Program-made: the position numbers and the translations under genes
DNA from: Bactericera cockerelli
Lineage: Eukaryota > Arthropoda > Insecta > Hemiptera > Triozidae
NCBI GenBank assembly: GCA_024516035.1
Contig: CM044962.1
Location: forward strand, 620,001-684,000
Reading direction: 5' to 3'
Length of the DNA stretch: 64,000 nt
Part shown: positions 38,310 to 49,099 of the stretch, one piece after another
How the letters are laid out: the number at the start of each line of letters is the position of its first letter
Position numbering within the stretch: position 1 is the stretch's first letter
Notes under the pieces: model-generated
What the model was told of the DNA's origin: nothing
Seen by the model: the letters and a program-made list of their open reading frames with translations, nothing else
Database searches by the model: none

Positions 38310-38831
38310 TTAGTCAAATTCAAATGGGTATAATAAAGACACAGGTCGAACACATATTTGTCCATTGGACAATCGTACCTCAACAGTTCTGACTAGATTA
38401 TCTCTTCCATAGATAACCTTACATACTACAGCATATGGCCATGTAGAACGACTCTGTTTGGGTTGTTTTATCAGTACGACATCACCAATCTTTGGTACCC
38501 GCGAAACCACTTTACCTTGATTGAACTTTGTGTCATTTCTCTCTCTTAATGACATGAGATATTGATTGTACCATGCATTCCAAAATATATTCAGATATTT
38601 ATTCCCCTTCTTCCAAAGACTTACCAAGTTCTTGAAAGCTACTGTTCCAGTTAAGCAACTTGTAGTTCCTATCTCAGGTAACAATCTGTCCAATTTTAAA
38701 CCTAGAAAATGATTAGGTGTTACAATGAGATCCTCATTTGCAAAATAACCTAAAGGTCTTGAGTTAACCATGTATTCCACTTCGACTAGAAGCGTTTTCA
38801 AATTGACTCCTAGTGAGCAGTAACTTACCAA
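38310..38831 (-). pseudogene. BEL-2 integrase C-terminal segment
   Basis: 173-codon frame: VNSRPLGYF (end of the integrase core), then the DUF5641-type domain with VPKIGDVVLIKQPKQSRSTW and NLVRTVEVRLSNGQ. It overlaps the preceding integrase frame by 68 bp, which marks a one-base frameshift near 38800 rather than a separate gene. Confidence 0.85.
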
Positions 38832-39399
38832 TTGTTTTTCTCAAACATTGTTTAGTGATAGAAATTAGGCGTTCAAATACGCCACCTGCCCAAGGAGTGA
38901 GAGGACTTGTAAATTTAAATGAGATTTTATTATCGTTCAAAATATCATTCAATTTATTAAGTGAATAAATTGTATCAACAGTTTGCTTTAATAACTTAAA
39001 TTGAGATGCATTATCACTCAAAAGTGTTTTACATCCTCCCCGCTTACCTATAAATCTTCTGAAAGCCAAAAACAAATCAGAAGAAGACTCCGAATCTACA
39101 ACTTCAAGCGAGATTGCTCTTGTTGTTAAACAGGTAAAGAGTAAACACCAAATGGGAACTGTCCCGTCGTTGTTTTTTATATACAGGGGGCCAAAATAAT
39201 CGACGCCACACACGTTGAAAGCAACATTTTGGTTAAGTCTAAAATCAGGGTAAAATGAAAATTCAGGTGTTTCATAGGGACCGTATTGATTTCCTTTTCT
39301 ACATGTAGCACAAGAACGAAGAATAGATTTTACTGTACTACGACCTTGAGGAACCCAATATTCCTTCCTTAATAAAGATAGTGTTTGGCTGGTACCCAT
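38764..39399 (-). pseudogene. BEL-2 integrase zinc and core segment
   Basis: 211-codon frame: SLLRKEYWVPQGRSTVKSIL with CATC (HHCC zinc domain), then GVDYFGPLY (first D), LLSDNASQF (second D) and PWAGGVFERL (catalytic E). All three catalytic acids are present. Separated from the upstream frame by a single-base shift. Confidence 0.88.
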
Positions 39400-39500
39400 A
39401 TGAAAACACTTACCATGAAAGTCATTTATTATGATTTGTGTTATATGACTTGATCGAGGTAACAGAATAGGAAATAAATTTTTACCACTGACCTGGAGCT

Positions 39501-42500
39501 CTATGACCGTCCTTTACAAACCAATATACCATGATCATCAATGTTTAAACCTAAATTTAAACATAAGTCATCTTTGCGACCAATTTTTAAACTATCAATA
39601 GTGTTTAAGAAAGACGTATGCTGAGCATATTTTAACCAGTCAATACGAGAAGCTTCATATTCTTCTGTTGTTATCGGTCCCTTTTTAGTGAAAAGTTTTC
39701 GGCATTTTATGTCAATAAATTTTTTCACGTAACATGTCACATTTATTAATTTCTTAAATGACGAGAATTTTTCCAACTCAATGTTAAGTGGCTTTTGGAC
39801 AAAAGCATTTGACTTACCTTTGACAGCATTACCATTGAACTTAGAAGAAACAATCAGATCATACTCATTGTCTAAATAATCTGTGACATGAGGGGAATCA
39901 AGATAAAATTTAGAAATTGGCCATCGATCGTCAGGCTTAGATAACCAGTCAGGCCCGTGCCACCAAATAGGAGTATTAAGTAATTCCTTACCTGATTTAC
40001 CTTGGCGGCAACAAACATCCGATGGATTTTCTTCTGAACGTATGTATCTGTACTGAATAGGGAACGGACTGGATTTAATTTCATTTATCCGATTTTTTAT
40101 GAAAACAGGTAATACCTTGGAAGTATTTAACCAATGAAGAACACACTGGTTATCACACCAAATAAAATATTTATCAATTGGTAAATTCAGAGATTCATTA
40201 ACAAACTTTAAACTCCGATATGCAATCAGGATTCCCAATAGTTCCATACGAGGCAGTGAGATGGGCACATTTTTAATAGGAGCTAATTTAATTTTTGAGA
40301 ACATCAAGTTTGCCTCAGAAAAGTCATTACTCACACATCTCAAGTACACCGAACAGGCATAACTTTTAGCGCAAGCATCAGAGAATGAATGGAGCTCATA
40401 CCTAACTCCTACTTTGTCGGTACTTACGAATCTTTTCAATTGATGAGAATTGATAGACTTCAAATCCTGAACAATGCCACACAGTATATCTTTACAATTA
40501 AGTTCTTTGTCCCAATCCTTACTTTCTGTCCATGCATTTTGCAATAAAATCTTGAGCTTAACAGTGGCTGGGGCCCACAATCCCATCACATCATAAAATG
40601 AACCATAAATACTCAGTAATGTGCGCTTTGTAATTTTCTCGTACTCACCATCATAGGTAAAGCGAACAGACAGTGTGTCTGTTTCAGTATTCCAAGACAT
40701 GCCCAACACCGATTGGATAATATTCTGTGATTTTAGTGTACTGTCTAGCTGATTAATAAACTCACCTTTATAGTTTGTGGCCCAACTCCTCAAGTTCAAA
40801 GAAGCGTCTTCAAATATATTCCTAGATTTAAGTATGAGTGTTTCAACTTCTTGCGGCTTGTGTACTCCAGACACAAAATTATCTACGTACAAATCTGAAA
40901 TTAACTTTTCCACTGTATCATCTTTTGTATATTTTGCCAAGTGAGCTCTTATAACTCCAGCAAGCAAAAACGGGCTTGAAATAACGCCAAATGGAATTCG
41001 ACAGTGACGATAAACTATTAGATTAGCAGAGTTTATTGGTAAGCTGGTATCTTTTACCCATAATAATCGGGTATAATCCCTATCTTCTTCATTCAAACCA
41101 ATATTTAAAAAAGCCTTTTCAATGTCAGATACTATTCCAAATTTATGTAGCCTAAATCTCAACAGTAACGAACACAAATTCTCAAGCACTACAGGACCTC
41201 GATAAAGAAATTCATTCAGGGAAGGTTTAGTACGTATTTGTTTAGCGGACGCATCCATAACAAATCTTACCTTTGTGGTTTCACTGCTCTCCTTAATGAT
41301 TGCATGGTAAGGTAAATAATTACATTGTTTATTTGTATCTTCCGGACTTATCTGTTCTATGATTCCTTTCTCAAGTTGATCTTGAAACGTATCGTGACAC
41401 TTTTCCAGCAATCCATCGTCTCGATGTCGCTTGATTAACGACTTCAACCGTCCGATTGCAAGTCCGTAATTTGACTGTACCTCAGACTTGGATTTATCGC
41501 GCCAGGGAAAACTCACGGAATATCTTTTATCTTGAAACTTCAAGTCCTTATCAAAATTCATTAAAGCTAAATCATCCTCGGAAATATTAGGATTATCTTT
41601 TATACCTAATGTTTCTAAATCCCAGAAAAAATTTAAATCTTGACCAACTTGTAATGGAACATCTGGTTTAAGAAACAGTGTAGTACCTACATAAGTCTGA
41701 CTTGGACTTTCATTAACGTTACCTTCTTTACACAAAGGAAAGACACCACTGAACACATATCCAAATAATGTGTCCAAAAGAAATAGATTGTCCATTATTT
41801 TAATCCTTTGTCCTGTTACAAACTGAGAATAATAATCATTACCGATAAGTAAATCAATTTCACTTTCGTTACCAGTCTCAAAATACTCATCAGCCAATCG
41901 GTATGAAGTTTTAATCTGTGTGATTAATAAATTATTATAGACATCACTATTACCATGTCCCACTATTGTAGGTGTGACTGAAAGATTAAGATTATAAAAC
42001 TTACCTTGACTGTCGCAAATACCTACAGTTGTGCCCCGAACCTTGATTGACTTAGGAGCGAGATCACCAAAAGTATAAACATTTATATTTTTTCCACTAT
42101 CTGTTTTAAGTCCTAATTTATGGACTAATTTATCACTCACATAACTGGAGGTCGAACCACAATCCAGAACAGCGCGTACCATTGTACCTACTTTGGTTAA
42201 ACTATTTGTAACATAAATACTGGCTGTCTGTAAAAATACCTTGTTGCTTTTGTTAGAAGTGAGTGATGTAAACTCCGCTGTTTCTTTGAGACTTTTGCTT
42301 ACCGCGGGATTCAAACTGAGATCCATAGCTGCAAAGGATGAAGGTCTGTTGTAAGCCGTGCTCAAATTCTGATTTTCGTTGGGAATCGGAACCAAGAAGT
42401 CACTTGCGTGATCGTGATAATTACCATCTCCGCATTGATCTGACAGCTTACTTATAAAGGTTCGATTCCCGTGAATGTCGTGTTGCTTGGTTGAGTGGTG

Positions 42501-43961
42501 CTGAGGACTAAATTTATAAGGACATAATGACCTGTGATGTTTACCTTTTTCTTTACAGTGAAAACAAAGTTTGAATTTGTTAGGACAATTGAGAGAATAA
42601 TGTCGGTCACTAAAACAAATAAAACACTTACCTTTTACTTTCTCTCTTCTATGATTCAAATCTGAAAATTGACGACACTCATCGGAATAATGATCACCTT
42701 CACAAAATAAACACATTTTATTTGTATTCCTATAATTATTAAATTTAGTGGTTGTAATTTCAGGTGGGGTTAGTTTTCTAGTATTATGTAAATTGTCAGT
42801 ACTATGAAGATCTGTCGGTGCTAAAAATTGTAATACCCGAGCTTCACTAAGCTCCTGTTTGAGTTGAGCTCTAATATCAGAAACAGATATGACTGACCCA
42901 TGTGTCTTGATCAATATCTTTTGTGTGTCAGGTGCTAGTTTAGAGAACACGATTAACTTAAGGACATTTTCCTGTTTTAGGTCATAACCCTGGTTTTCAA
43001 TTAGTCTGAACTTGAGTTCTAAGTCGGAATAATATTTATGTATGTCAATACACTTGTAAGAGAGTGGTCGCATTTTACTTATTTCGTCAAATAATTTAGT
43101 CAAAATGAAATCCTTAGAACTGTACTGTTCGTTCAAAATGTCTAAAGCCAATTTGTAACTCTCACCATTAACTTGAATGCCCGTTAATTTTTCTGCTGCA
43201 TTACCATATAATTGTCCTTTTAAATAATGAAATTTCTGAGTACTGTCTAGATCATTTCTACTGTCTACAAGAGACTTAAAGTTATCAATAAACTCGCTAT
43301 ATTCTAATATCTCCCCTCCAAATTTCAATAAATTAATTTTGGGTAATTGACCTACACTAGAAGTTCCTAATTCTTTATAGTTATTTTTCGATACCTCCAC
43401 CTTGGCCTTCAACTCCTCGATGTTAACATTGCAGTGAAGAGCTGTTTCCTTCACGTCCAACTCCCGCAGTGTCACCTCGGCCTCGTACTTTTTCACTTCT
43501 ACTTCGGAGTCTATCTTCTTCTTTTCCAGTTCTAATTTCAGCCGCTCGTGCTCCCTCTGCGATTTCTCTCGTTCTCGTTCTTCATTCTTCTTTTCTCGTT
43601 CTTCATTCTTCTTTTCTCGTTCTTCATTCTTCTTCTCTCGTTCTTCATTCTTCTTTTCTTCTTTCTCATTCTCAGCTTTTGCAATCTGAATATCATTCAA
43701 TCGAATCAAATCTGCCAGCTCACCTCTCCTTTCTTCATCGGCCTCACATATGATTCCTCTACGCACCGCATCGTCTGCTTCATTCTCTTCCACCGCTTCC
43801 ACAACTGCATCATACTCTCTCATAATAACTCTACCATCTTCACACAACTTCCTCGCTGATGTTAGTTCAAAATCTGCCGAAAGTTTTCCTAGGGCTTCAG
43901 TCAATTTAATAATATCTCTCTGAACTCTTCTGTAATTTCTTTTCAATTTATCGGTTGACAT
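39501..43961 (-). CDS. BEL-2 gag-protease-reverse transcriptase-RNase H
   Basis: 1486-codon frame starting at an ATG 52 bp inside the 5' LTR. Approximate residues: N-terminal Gag with a charged coiled coil at 90-145 made of tandem KKNEERE units; Gag core; three CCHC-like knuckles at 417-475 (CLFCEGDHYSDEC, CFICFSDRHYSLNC, CFHCKEKGKHHRSLC); aspartic protease at about 599 (LDCGSTSSYVS); reverse transcriptase with YVDN in place of the more usual YVDD at about 1027; RNase H at about 1195 (SFSDACAKSYACSVY). It ends early at a stop just before the integrase zinc domain because of a frameshift. The YVDN variant is worth checking for whether it is natural to this clade. Confidence 0.93.
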   Translation of the reverse strand: MSTDKLKRNYRRVQRDIIKLTEALGKLSADFELTSARKLCEDGRVIMREYDAVVEAVEENEADDAVRRGIICEADEERRGELADLIRLNDIQIAKAENEKEEKKNEEREKKNEEREKKNEEREKKNEEREREKSQREHERLKLELEKKKIDSEVEVKKYEAEVTLRELDVKETALHCNVNIEELKAKVEVSKNNYKELGTSSVGQLPKINLLKFGGEILEYSEFIDNFKSLVDSRNDLDSTQKFHYLKGQLYGNAAEKLTGIQVNGESYKLALDILNEQYSSKDFILTKLFDEISKMRPLSYKCIDIHKYYSDLELKFRLIENQGYDLKQENVLKLIVFSKLAPDTQKILIKTHGSVISVSDIRAQLKQELSEARVLQFLAPTDLHSTDNLHNTRKLTPPEITTTKFNNYRNTNKMCLFCEGDHYSDECRQFSDLNHRREKVKGKCFICFSDRHYSLNCPNKFKLCFHCKEKGKHHRSLCPYKFSPQHHSTKQHDIHGNRTFISKLSDQCGDGNYHDHASDFLVPIPNENQNLSTAYNRPSSFAAMDLSLNPAVSKSLKETAEFTSLTSNKSNKVFLQTASIYVTNSLTKVGTMVRAVLDCGSTSSYVSDKLVHKLGLKTDSGKNINVYTFGDLAPKSIKVRGTTVGICDSQGKFYNLNLSVTPTIVGHGNSDVYNNLLITQIKTSYRLADEYFETGNESEIDLLIGNDYYSQFVTGQRIKIMDNLFLLDTLFGYVFSGVFPLCKEGNVNESPSQTYVGTTLFLKPDVPLQVGQDLNFFWDLETLGIKDNPNISEDDLALMNFDKDLKFQDKRYSVSFPWRDKSKSEVQSNYGLAIGRLKSLIKRHRDDGLLEKCHDTFQDQLEKGIIEQISPEDTNKQCNYLPYHAIIKESSETTKVRFVMDASAKQIRTKPSLNEFLYRGPVVLENLCSLLLRFRLHKFGIVSDIEKAFLNIGLNEEDRDYTRLLWVKDTSLPINSANLIVYRHCRIPFGVISSPFLLAGVIRAHLAKYTKDDTVEKLISDLYVDNFVSGVHKPQEVETLILKSRNIFEDASLNLRSWATNYKGEFINQLDSTLKSQNIIQSVLGMSWNTETDTLSVRFTYDGEYEKITKRTLLSIYGSFYDVMGLWAPATVKLKILLQNAWTESKDWDKELNCKDILCGIVQDLKSINSHQLKRFVSTDKVGVRYELHSFSDACAKSYACSVYLRCVSNDFSEANLMFSKIKLAPIKNVPISLPRMELLGILIAYRSLKFVNESLNLPIDKYFIWCDNQCVLHWLNTSKVLPVFIKNRINEIKSSPFPIQYRYIRSEENPSDVCCRQGKSGKELLNTPIWWHGPDWLSKPDDRWPISKFYLDSPHVTDYLDNEYDLIVSSKFNGNAVKGKSNAFVQKPLNIELEKFSSFKKLINVTCYVKKFIDIKCRKLFTKKGPITTEEYEASRIDWLKYAQHTSFLNTIDSLKIGRKDDLCLNLGLNIDDHGILVCKGRS

Positions 43962-43990
43962 AATTTATTTGTAATATTTTTAAACATAAA

Positions 43991-44008
43991 CCACGCTCTG
44001 CTACCAAT
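43991..44008 (-). other. BEL-2 candidate primer-binding site
   Basis: On the - strand TTGGTAGCAGAGCGTGG starts a few bases inside the 5' LTR. A TGG start complementary to a tRNA CCA end is expected here. The tRNA is not identified. Confidence 0.6.
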
Positions 44009-44012
44009 TTTA

Positions 44013-44265
44013 TGTGGGGAATTCTACCACATAAAATAAAAAACAGTTCTTTTAAACATTCATTACTTTTAATTCACAAAATCACAATTTATTTTTACAT
44101 TAAAGAATTTTTAACTCAAGAAAAATGAAAGAACAAGGAACGAAACTAATTTTTATTTCAGTGGAAAAACTACTTATTGAAGACTGGGGAAAATCTGCTT
44201 TCCCCGGTTTCTCGAAGGCTAAAAAATATTAACTGACCAAAATACAAACTTCGCAATTCGCGACA
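44013..44265 (-). repeat. BEL-2 5' LTR
   Basis: 253 bp, same ends as the other LTR, with one more A in the run near 44222. Confidence 0.95.
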
Positions 44266-44367
44266 CCCCCCCCCCCCTCTAAGTCCACCGTATTATCTAC
44301 CAATACCTACGATCCATAAGAACTTATGAAGGACAGAAAAATAACTCTAGTTATTAAAGTCACCTGA

Positions 44368-44578
44368 GCCAGAGTCGATGGCGCGTTCAATGCACCGGTT
44401 CTTGTAGGATCACCAAAGCTAAGCAACGTCCAGCGAGGTGAAGACTTCTTGATGCTGGTTCTAGCCCATCCTAGGCTGTGTGTAGCAGGTTTGTGAATTT
44501 CCTCCGAATGGAGGGTAACACTCCCGTCGAGATATGGCCATGCATGCAGTTGATGAAAGCGACGTTAAACCTAAAAAG
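44368..44578 (+). repeat. SINE E (5S-derived)
   Basis: AGCCAGAGTCGATGGCGCG, GGATCACCAAAGCTAAGCAA, then GTAGCAGGTTTGTGAATTTCC and GAAAGCGACGTTAAACC. Confidence 0.82.
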
Positions 44579-44647
44579 TCACCTATAGTAATAATAAGAC
44601 TGAATTGTCACTTCTAAATCTTCTAGTGAAGAGAGTTTCTTTGTATT

Positions 44648-44958
44648 ATTATATCACAATGTTAGTGGGTAGCGCAGAATTATGGGACTTTTCCGTATTT
44701 TTAATATCCCAATATCTTATTTTTGCCTATCATTCCGCCACTGGTCGCTGCTCACATTAATGCAGCTACTCATTTTTCCTCACGAGGTATGAGTGGACCC
44801 CTAACATTAAAGCAGCTACTCATTGTTCTTCACGAGGTATGAGTGGACCCCGAACACCCAAGTACAGAGCAGAAAAAATCCTGCCCAGCTGGGGATCGAA
44901 CCTAGGTCACCGTGCGTGCAATGCCTAGCGCGCTAACCCACTCTGCCACGGTGACTAC
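44648..44958 (-). repeat. SINE B, reverse, with internal duplication
   Basis: A 50-bp block (AGCAGCTACTCATT ... CACGAGGTATGAGTGGACCC) occurs twice in tandem at 44770-44870. Head complement at the right end (GCCACGGTGACTAC). Confidence 0.85.
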
Positions 44959-45169
44959 TAAATCTTCTAATGTGTTAAATGTAAAAATAAATGCTCATGT
45001 CATAATAATAATATTATTAATACAAAAGTACAGCCCACATACTACGCAAAGTACTGTGATAATCCCAACGCAATGTCATCAAATCAAGGATTCACCCCAG
45101 GTGCATGGTTTGCACTCGGTGAAATCCCAGAAATAAAACCATAACACAAGTTATGTGATAAAGAAGAAA
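44959..45169. other. Intergenic, no gene
   Basis: Short unassigned sequence between SINEs. Confidence 0.4.
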
Positions 45170-45392
45170 TAATAATAATAACACTCTTTATTGTAATGTA
45201 ACCACCACCAAGCGAGTTTAATGGTCAAAAAAAAAAAATCTACCGTCCAACCCTCAGAGTCTTATTATTATGTGGTCATAAGTATTCTCAAATAAATGAA
45301 AAATTCATGCATTTCGTGGCATTCGAACCAACGGCTCCCTACGCTACCTGGATTACCAGACTAGCGCCTTGACCACTTGACTACCAATCAAA
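45170..45392 (-). repeat. SINE A, reverse, full-length
   Basis: (AAT)n, CACTCTTTATTGTAATGTAACC ... ATGCATTTCGTGGCATTCG ... GACCACTTGACTACCA. An A run expanded in the middle. Confidence 0.8.
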
Positions 45393-45631
45393 TGAGATCA
45401 AACCCCACTCACATTGCAACGCTTTGCAAGACTTCCATTTAAAATTCAAATGTTGCACTCAGTTCCTACATAAGAACTTATGAAGTTCTGGAAGAACTCT
45501 CAGTATTAAAGTCACCCATTTCTTATACGTAATAATACTTACATAATACCTCTATTCCATATGAAAGAATACTTGATCTCAAGTTTAAACTCCATAACAA
45601 CCCTTGAAAAGTTCATAAACTAGTAGTTTAA

Positions 45632-45716
45632 CACACACACACCCCCCCCCCCCAACACACACACACACATACACAATAGACACATACACACATACAGACA
45701 CACACACACACACACA
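45632..45716. repeat. CA microsatellite with C run
   Basis: (CA)n broken by a C run at 45643-45653. Confidence 0.9.
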
Positions 45717-45762
45717 AAGTTCTGTTAACTGTGAACCTCGTACAAGTTCTTTTATAAATCAC

Positions 45763-46035
45763 TAGCTGTTTCACCCGTGCTTCGCTACGGTTATTCAAGT
45801 TATTTTGGACCAGAAAATCCCGATATCTTGAAAATGGTAATAGATATATATTTCAATTTGGACAATTTTCTAGGTAGTTTGACGTTGGTTTAGGGGGGGT
45901 GGGTCAACTCTCATGAAAATTTCAATATCTGTTAGCGTTTCGGCTGTGGTATTGTAAACAAATAATCTCTCAGAGGACATAGGTATAGTCAGCCAGTCAG
46001 ACACGCACAGATTTAAGTTTTATAGACATAGTTCA
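45763..46035 (+). repeat. Repeat M copy 3
   Basis: Starts ACTAGCTGTTTCACCCGTG, ends AGTCAGCCAGTCAGACACGC ... TTTTATAGACATAG. Confidence 0.6.
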
Positions 46036-46067
46036 GTCTAGAAAGTACTCTCTCTCTCGAGTAGTCA

Positions 46068-46336
46068 CTGTGGCAGAGCGAGTTAGCGCGCTAGGCATTG
46101 CACACATGGTGACCTGGGTTCGATTCCCAGCGGGGGAGAATTTTTTCTGCTCTGTACTTGGATGTTCGGGGTCCACTCATACCTCGTGAGGAAAAATGAG
46201 TAGCTGCTTTAATGTGAAGCAGCGACCAGTGGCAGAATCTTAGGCAAAAAATAATACAAGATATTGTAAATTAAAGTGGTAAAGTCCTATGATTCTGCGC
46301 TACCCACTAAAATTGTGACATAATAATACAAATAAA
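46068..46336 (+). repeat. SINE B, full-length
   Basis: GTCACTGTGGCAGAGCGAG head, GGGTTCGATTCCC B box, GGGGTCCACTCATACCTCG, CTACCCACTAAAATTGTGAC, ATAATA tail. Best reference copy of the family here. Confidence 0.88.
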
Positions 46337-46379
46337 AAGCATTATTATTAAATATATATATTACTCTCTCTCTCGTAAT

Positions 46380-46502
46380 CCCCACACTCAGCCTGGATGA
46401 GGTTATAGTTTGAGTAGCTGTGAGTTTCCAGTCAATGAAGGGTAACACCCCCGTCGTGATATAACCATGCAGGTTGAAAGCGACGTTAAACCCAAATTAG
46501 AA
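46380..46502 (+). repeat. SINE E body, head lost
   Basis: CAGCCTGGATGAGGTTATAG ... AAGGGTAACACCCCCGTCG ... GAAAGCGACGTTAAACCC. Confidence 0.8.
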
Positions 46503-46753
46503 TATAATGTTAAATAAATAATTGTCTATTTCTTAAATAAATACTAAATTCACTTTCTACATTCACCTCCCACACACGGAAAGGAAGTTAAGTAGTAGCT
46601 TTCCGCTTCGTCTTGAGATTTAACATGTCTGAATATTTCCAAGAACTCAAGTAAGGAATGAAAATCGCAATGCATAACGATAGCATCATGCTAATCTGTC
46701 TCAATCTCTTTACATTACTTATTTATGTATGTAAAATGTTAATCCAATGGGTT
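46503..46753. other. Intergenic, no gene
   Basis: No feature recognised. Confidence 0.4.
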
Positions 46754-46754
46754 A

Positions 46755-46900
46755 CTGACCTCAGTAGCTTGATCGATAAGGCGGCGGGCGGTCGACTTGT
46801 AACCTGGAGGTCGGTGGTTCAAGTCCGGGCACAGCGTAGATTTAGTAAAACGAGTTTGAGTAGTTGAGATATCACAAAAGTGATCAACACAAAATAGCTT
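46755..46900 (+). repeat. SINE C, full-length
   Basis: GACCTCAGTAGCTTGATCG head, GGAGGTCGGTGGTTCAAGTC B box, AGTTGAGATATCACAAAAG 3' part. Confidence 0.85.
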
Positions 46901-46930
46901 TATTTGTGTTAATCACAAATTTAACTAAGT

Positions 46931-47256
46931 AGTCACCGTACCGTTGCAGAGTGAGTTAGCGCGCTAGGCATTGCACGCATGGCGACCTGGGTTCGATCCC
47001 CAGCGGGGCACGAATTTTTCTGGTCTGTAGTTGGATGTTCGGGGTCCACTCATACCTCGTGAGGAAAAATGAGTAGTTACTTGTATGAGTAACGACCAGT
47101 GGCGGCATTACCAGAGTAAAAAAAAATGAATGTAATAGAATTGGAAAAGTGATGGAGGCTCTTAATAGTACCTAATTTTGCGCTACCTGCAAAAATTGTG
47201 AAGAGGCCTTGTGCTTCACCACAAATAAAATCATTCATACATACATACACAATTTT
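46931..47256 (+). repeat. SINE B, variant 3' end
   Basis: Head as usual (GTTAGCGCGCTAGGCATTG). The 3' end is the GAGGCCTTGTGCTTCACC type followed by an (ATAC)n tail, matching the reverse copy at 23125. Confidence 0.85.
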
Positions 47257-47792
47257 AACTATACCTGGGGGCAAGGACTTCGATTGTTATAGACCTCTCT
47301 TTAAATAAATGTTCATTAAAAAAAAAATAACTATACCTGTGTTGATCATAATCGCGATATCACAACTATCTCCTGGGGTTATCAGATTAAAAGGGTACGC
47401 AATGGGCTAAGTCCGACTGCATGTAGTTATAGAAGTAGGAAAACACATTGGAAATATATTTCCAGGAATTAATCAAGGACTACTTGGTAATCTTCATTTT
47501 TTACGATTTTCAAGGGTTGAAGTGAAGGTATGTACCTATAGTATATTTAAAGTTTATTTCACGTCCAAGACAGAAAATTGCATACATTTTTAATTTAATT
47601 TCAAATATCAAGACTGAAGCCTGCTGCCCAGCATGGGTGCTTTGCCCTTTTTGAAAAATAAAACATAGCACAAAAACACCTTGCACTTTTGATAACAAAA
47701 TAATTTGTTTCTTTGAGTTTAACGTCGCTTTCAACTAGGTACGTTTTTACTTTCCTTATCCTAATATTATAAGGAAAGTATTGTATAAAACA
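47257..47792. other. Intergenic with SINE E tail fragment
   Basis: 47715-47745 contains GTTTAACGTCGCTTTCAAC, the complement of the E 3' end. The rest is unassigned. Confidence 0.45.
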
Positions 47793-47990
47793 CAGTCAAG
47801 TAGTTAAAGCACTGGTCTGGTAATCCAGGTAGCGCAGGGATCCGTCGGTTCGAATCCCACCCAGTGCATGAATTTTTACTCATTAATTATAGTTTGTGAC
47901 CACATAATAATAAGACTCTGATGGTTAGGTGGTAGAAAATGCTTTGAGCATTAACCTCGCCTGGTGGTTACCTTCCACTAAATTACCTAC
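47793..47990 (+). repeat. SINE A, full-length
   Basis: AGTCAAGTAGTTAAAGCAC head, GTTCGAATCCCACCCAGTG, GGTGGTTACCTTCCACTAAA end. Confidence 0.85.
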
Positions 47991-48359
47991 AATGCCACTC
48001 ATCAACTTGCATTAGGAAATTTGGTCACGGATGGATATAAGAGAAAAAGATTTTTTCGAAAAAACACCTTACATTCTCTCATAATGGGACTCCCTTTCTC
48101 GAGCTGACAGTCTAAATAAAGCACTACTACATTCCATAGAATAGCTCTTTGGTTTATAGGGGCGAAATTAGTAGACAAAATCGATGAAAGTCATTGCTTA
48201 GTCCGATCTTACACAGTACGCAATCTGAGATTTTTTTTATTATTATTTATTTCATACAATAGAAGTTTACATAATATGACAGATATGACACCTCTGATAA
48301 TTCTACCTTTTTGTGAGACTTAGCGCCACAGAGGTATTACAAAAACGTCTAGGTATTAA
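47991..48359. other. Intergenic, no gene
   Basis: AT-rich; no repeat family recognised. Confidence 0.45.
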
Positions 48360-48550
48360 TTCCGCGCTGAATTGAGTGGAAGAGATTGCCACAGGCAATA
48401 ATGCCGCCCTAGATAGGACATTAGCATCATTCTCTTTTTTGTTCTTGTTTCTTTGTTCAATCTATTTATTTTTTTATATTATTTAATTGTATTTTACTGT
48501 ATACATTTTTGTCTTGCCTAATAAAGCATACTATAATAATAATAAATCTT
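48360..48550 (+). repeat. Repeat H, 3' end with (AAT)n
   Basis: GAGTGGAAGAGATTGCCAC ... TTTTGTTCTTGTTTCTTTG ... GCCTAATAAAGCATAC and (AAT)n. The AATAAA plus (AAT)n tail suggests a non-LTR retrotransposon. Confidence 0.7.
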
Positions 48551-49099
48551 TTTGAAAGTTACCAAAGGTATTTTGATCGTTTGTATTCTTAGTTTGCCAT
48601 AACTTTGATCACTTATCTGACGATATGGTTTGACATCAATGGATTTAAACCCGTCATAACAATGTTATGTAATGGCGGTCTTGATCAATGAGAAAAACAC
48701 AGGGATTTTGACATAATTAAAAGAAAAAAGCAAAATGACCCCCTGTATAGTCAGTTTAGTCAGAACCTAGGTACAGAACCTAGTATAGTCAGAACCTAGG
48801 TACCCTTAAAATTCATCATGTGCTGACCCTAACCTTAAAATAATTGCATCATTTCCTGGGACACCCTATAGAAGGACAAAATCTATGGGGACACGCTGTA
48901 TAATGGTGGGAAGTGGGTAACTATTGTGCAACTTTTTAAATGAAATTTTCTCGAGAAAAGTTTCCCAGTGAACGTTTTCCTAGAAAATCTGCGATTATTA
49001 CATTCTCACTGCAAACTTCCCTAGGCGAAATTAACACGAGGAAATACATAGGACTTATAGATGTCTACGAGGAAATACATAGGACTTTTAGGTCTACGA
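48551..49099. other. Intergenic, no gene
   Basis: Contains a tandem 20-bp duplication of ...CAGAACCTAGGTAC... at 48760-48800 and of GAGGAAATACATAGGACTT at 49035-49090. Confidence 0.5.

Larger units (their letters stand above)
37870..44265 (-). mobile_element. Complete BEL/Pao LTR retrotransposon (BEL-2)
   Basis: 6.4 kb with paired LTRs, a candidate primer-binding site, a polypurine tract, and gag-pol on the - strand. The LTRs differ by a single A insertion, so integration was recent. The pol region is broken by two apparent single-base frameshifts, near 39500 and near 38800. Confidence 0.95.

Noticed and set aside
43469..43859. Two + strand frames of about 100 codons opposite BEL-2 gag
   Set aside because: Antisense shadows of the KKNEERE coiled-coil repeat.
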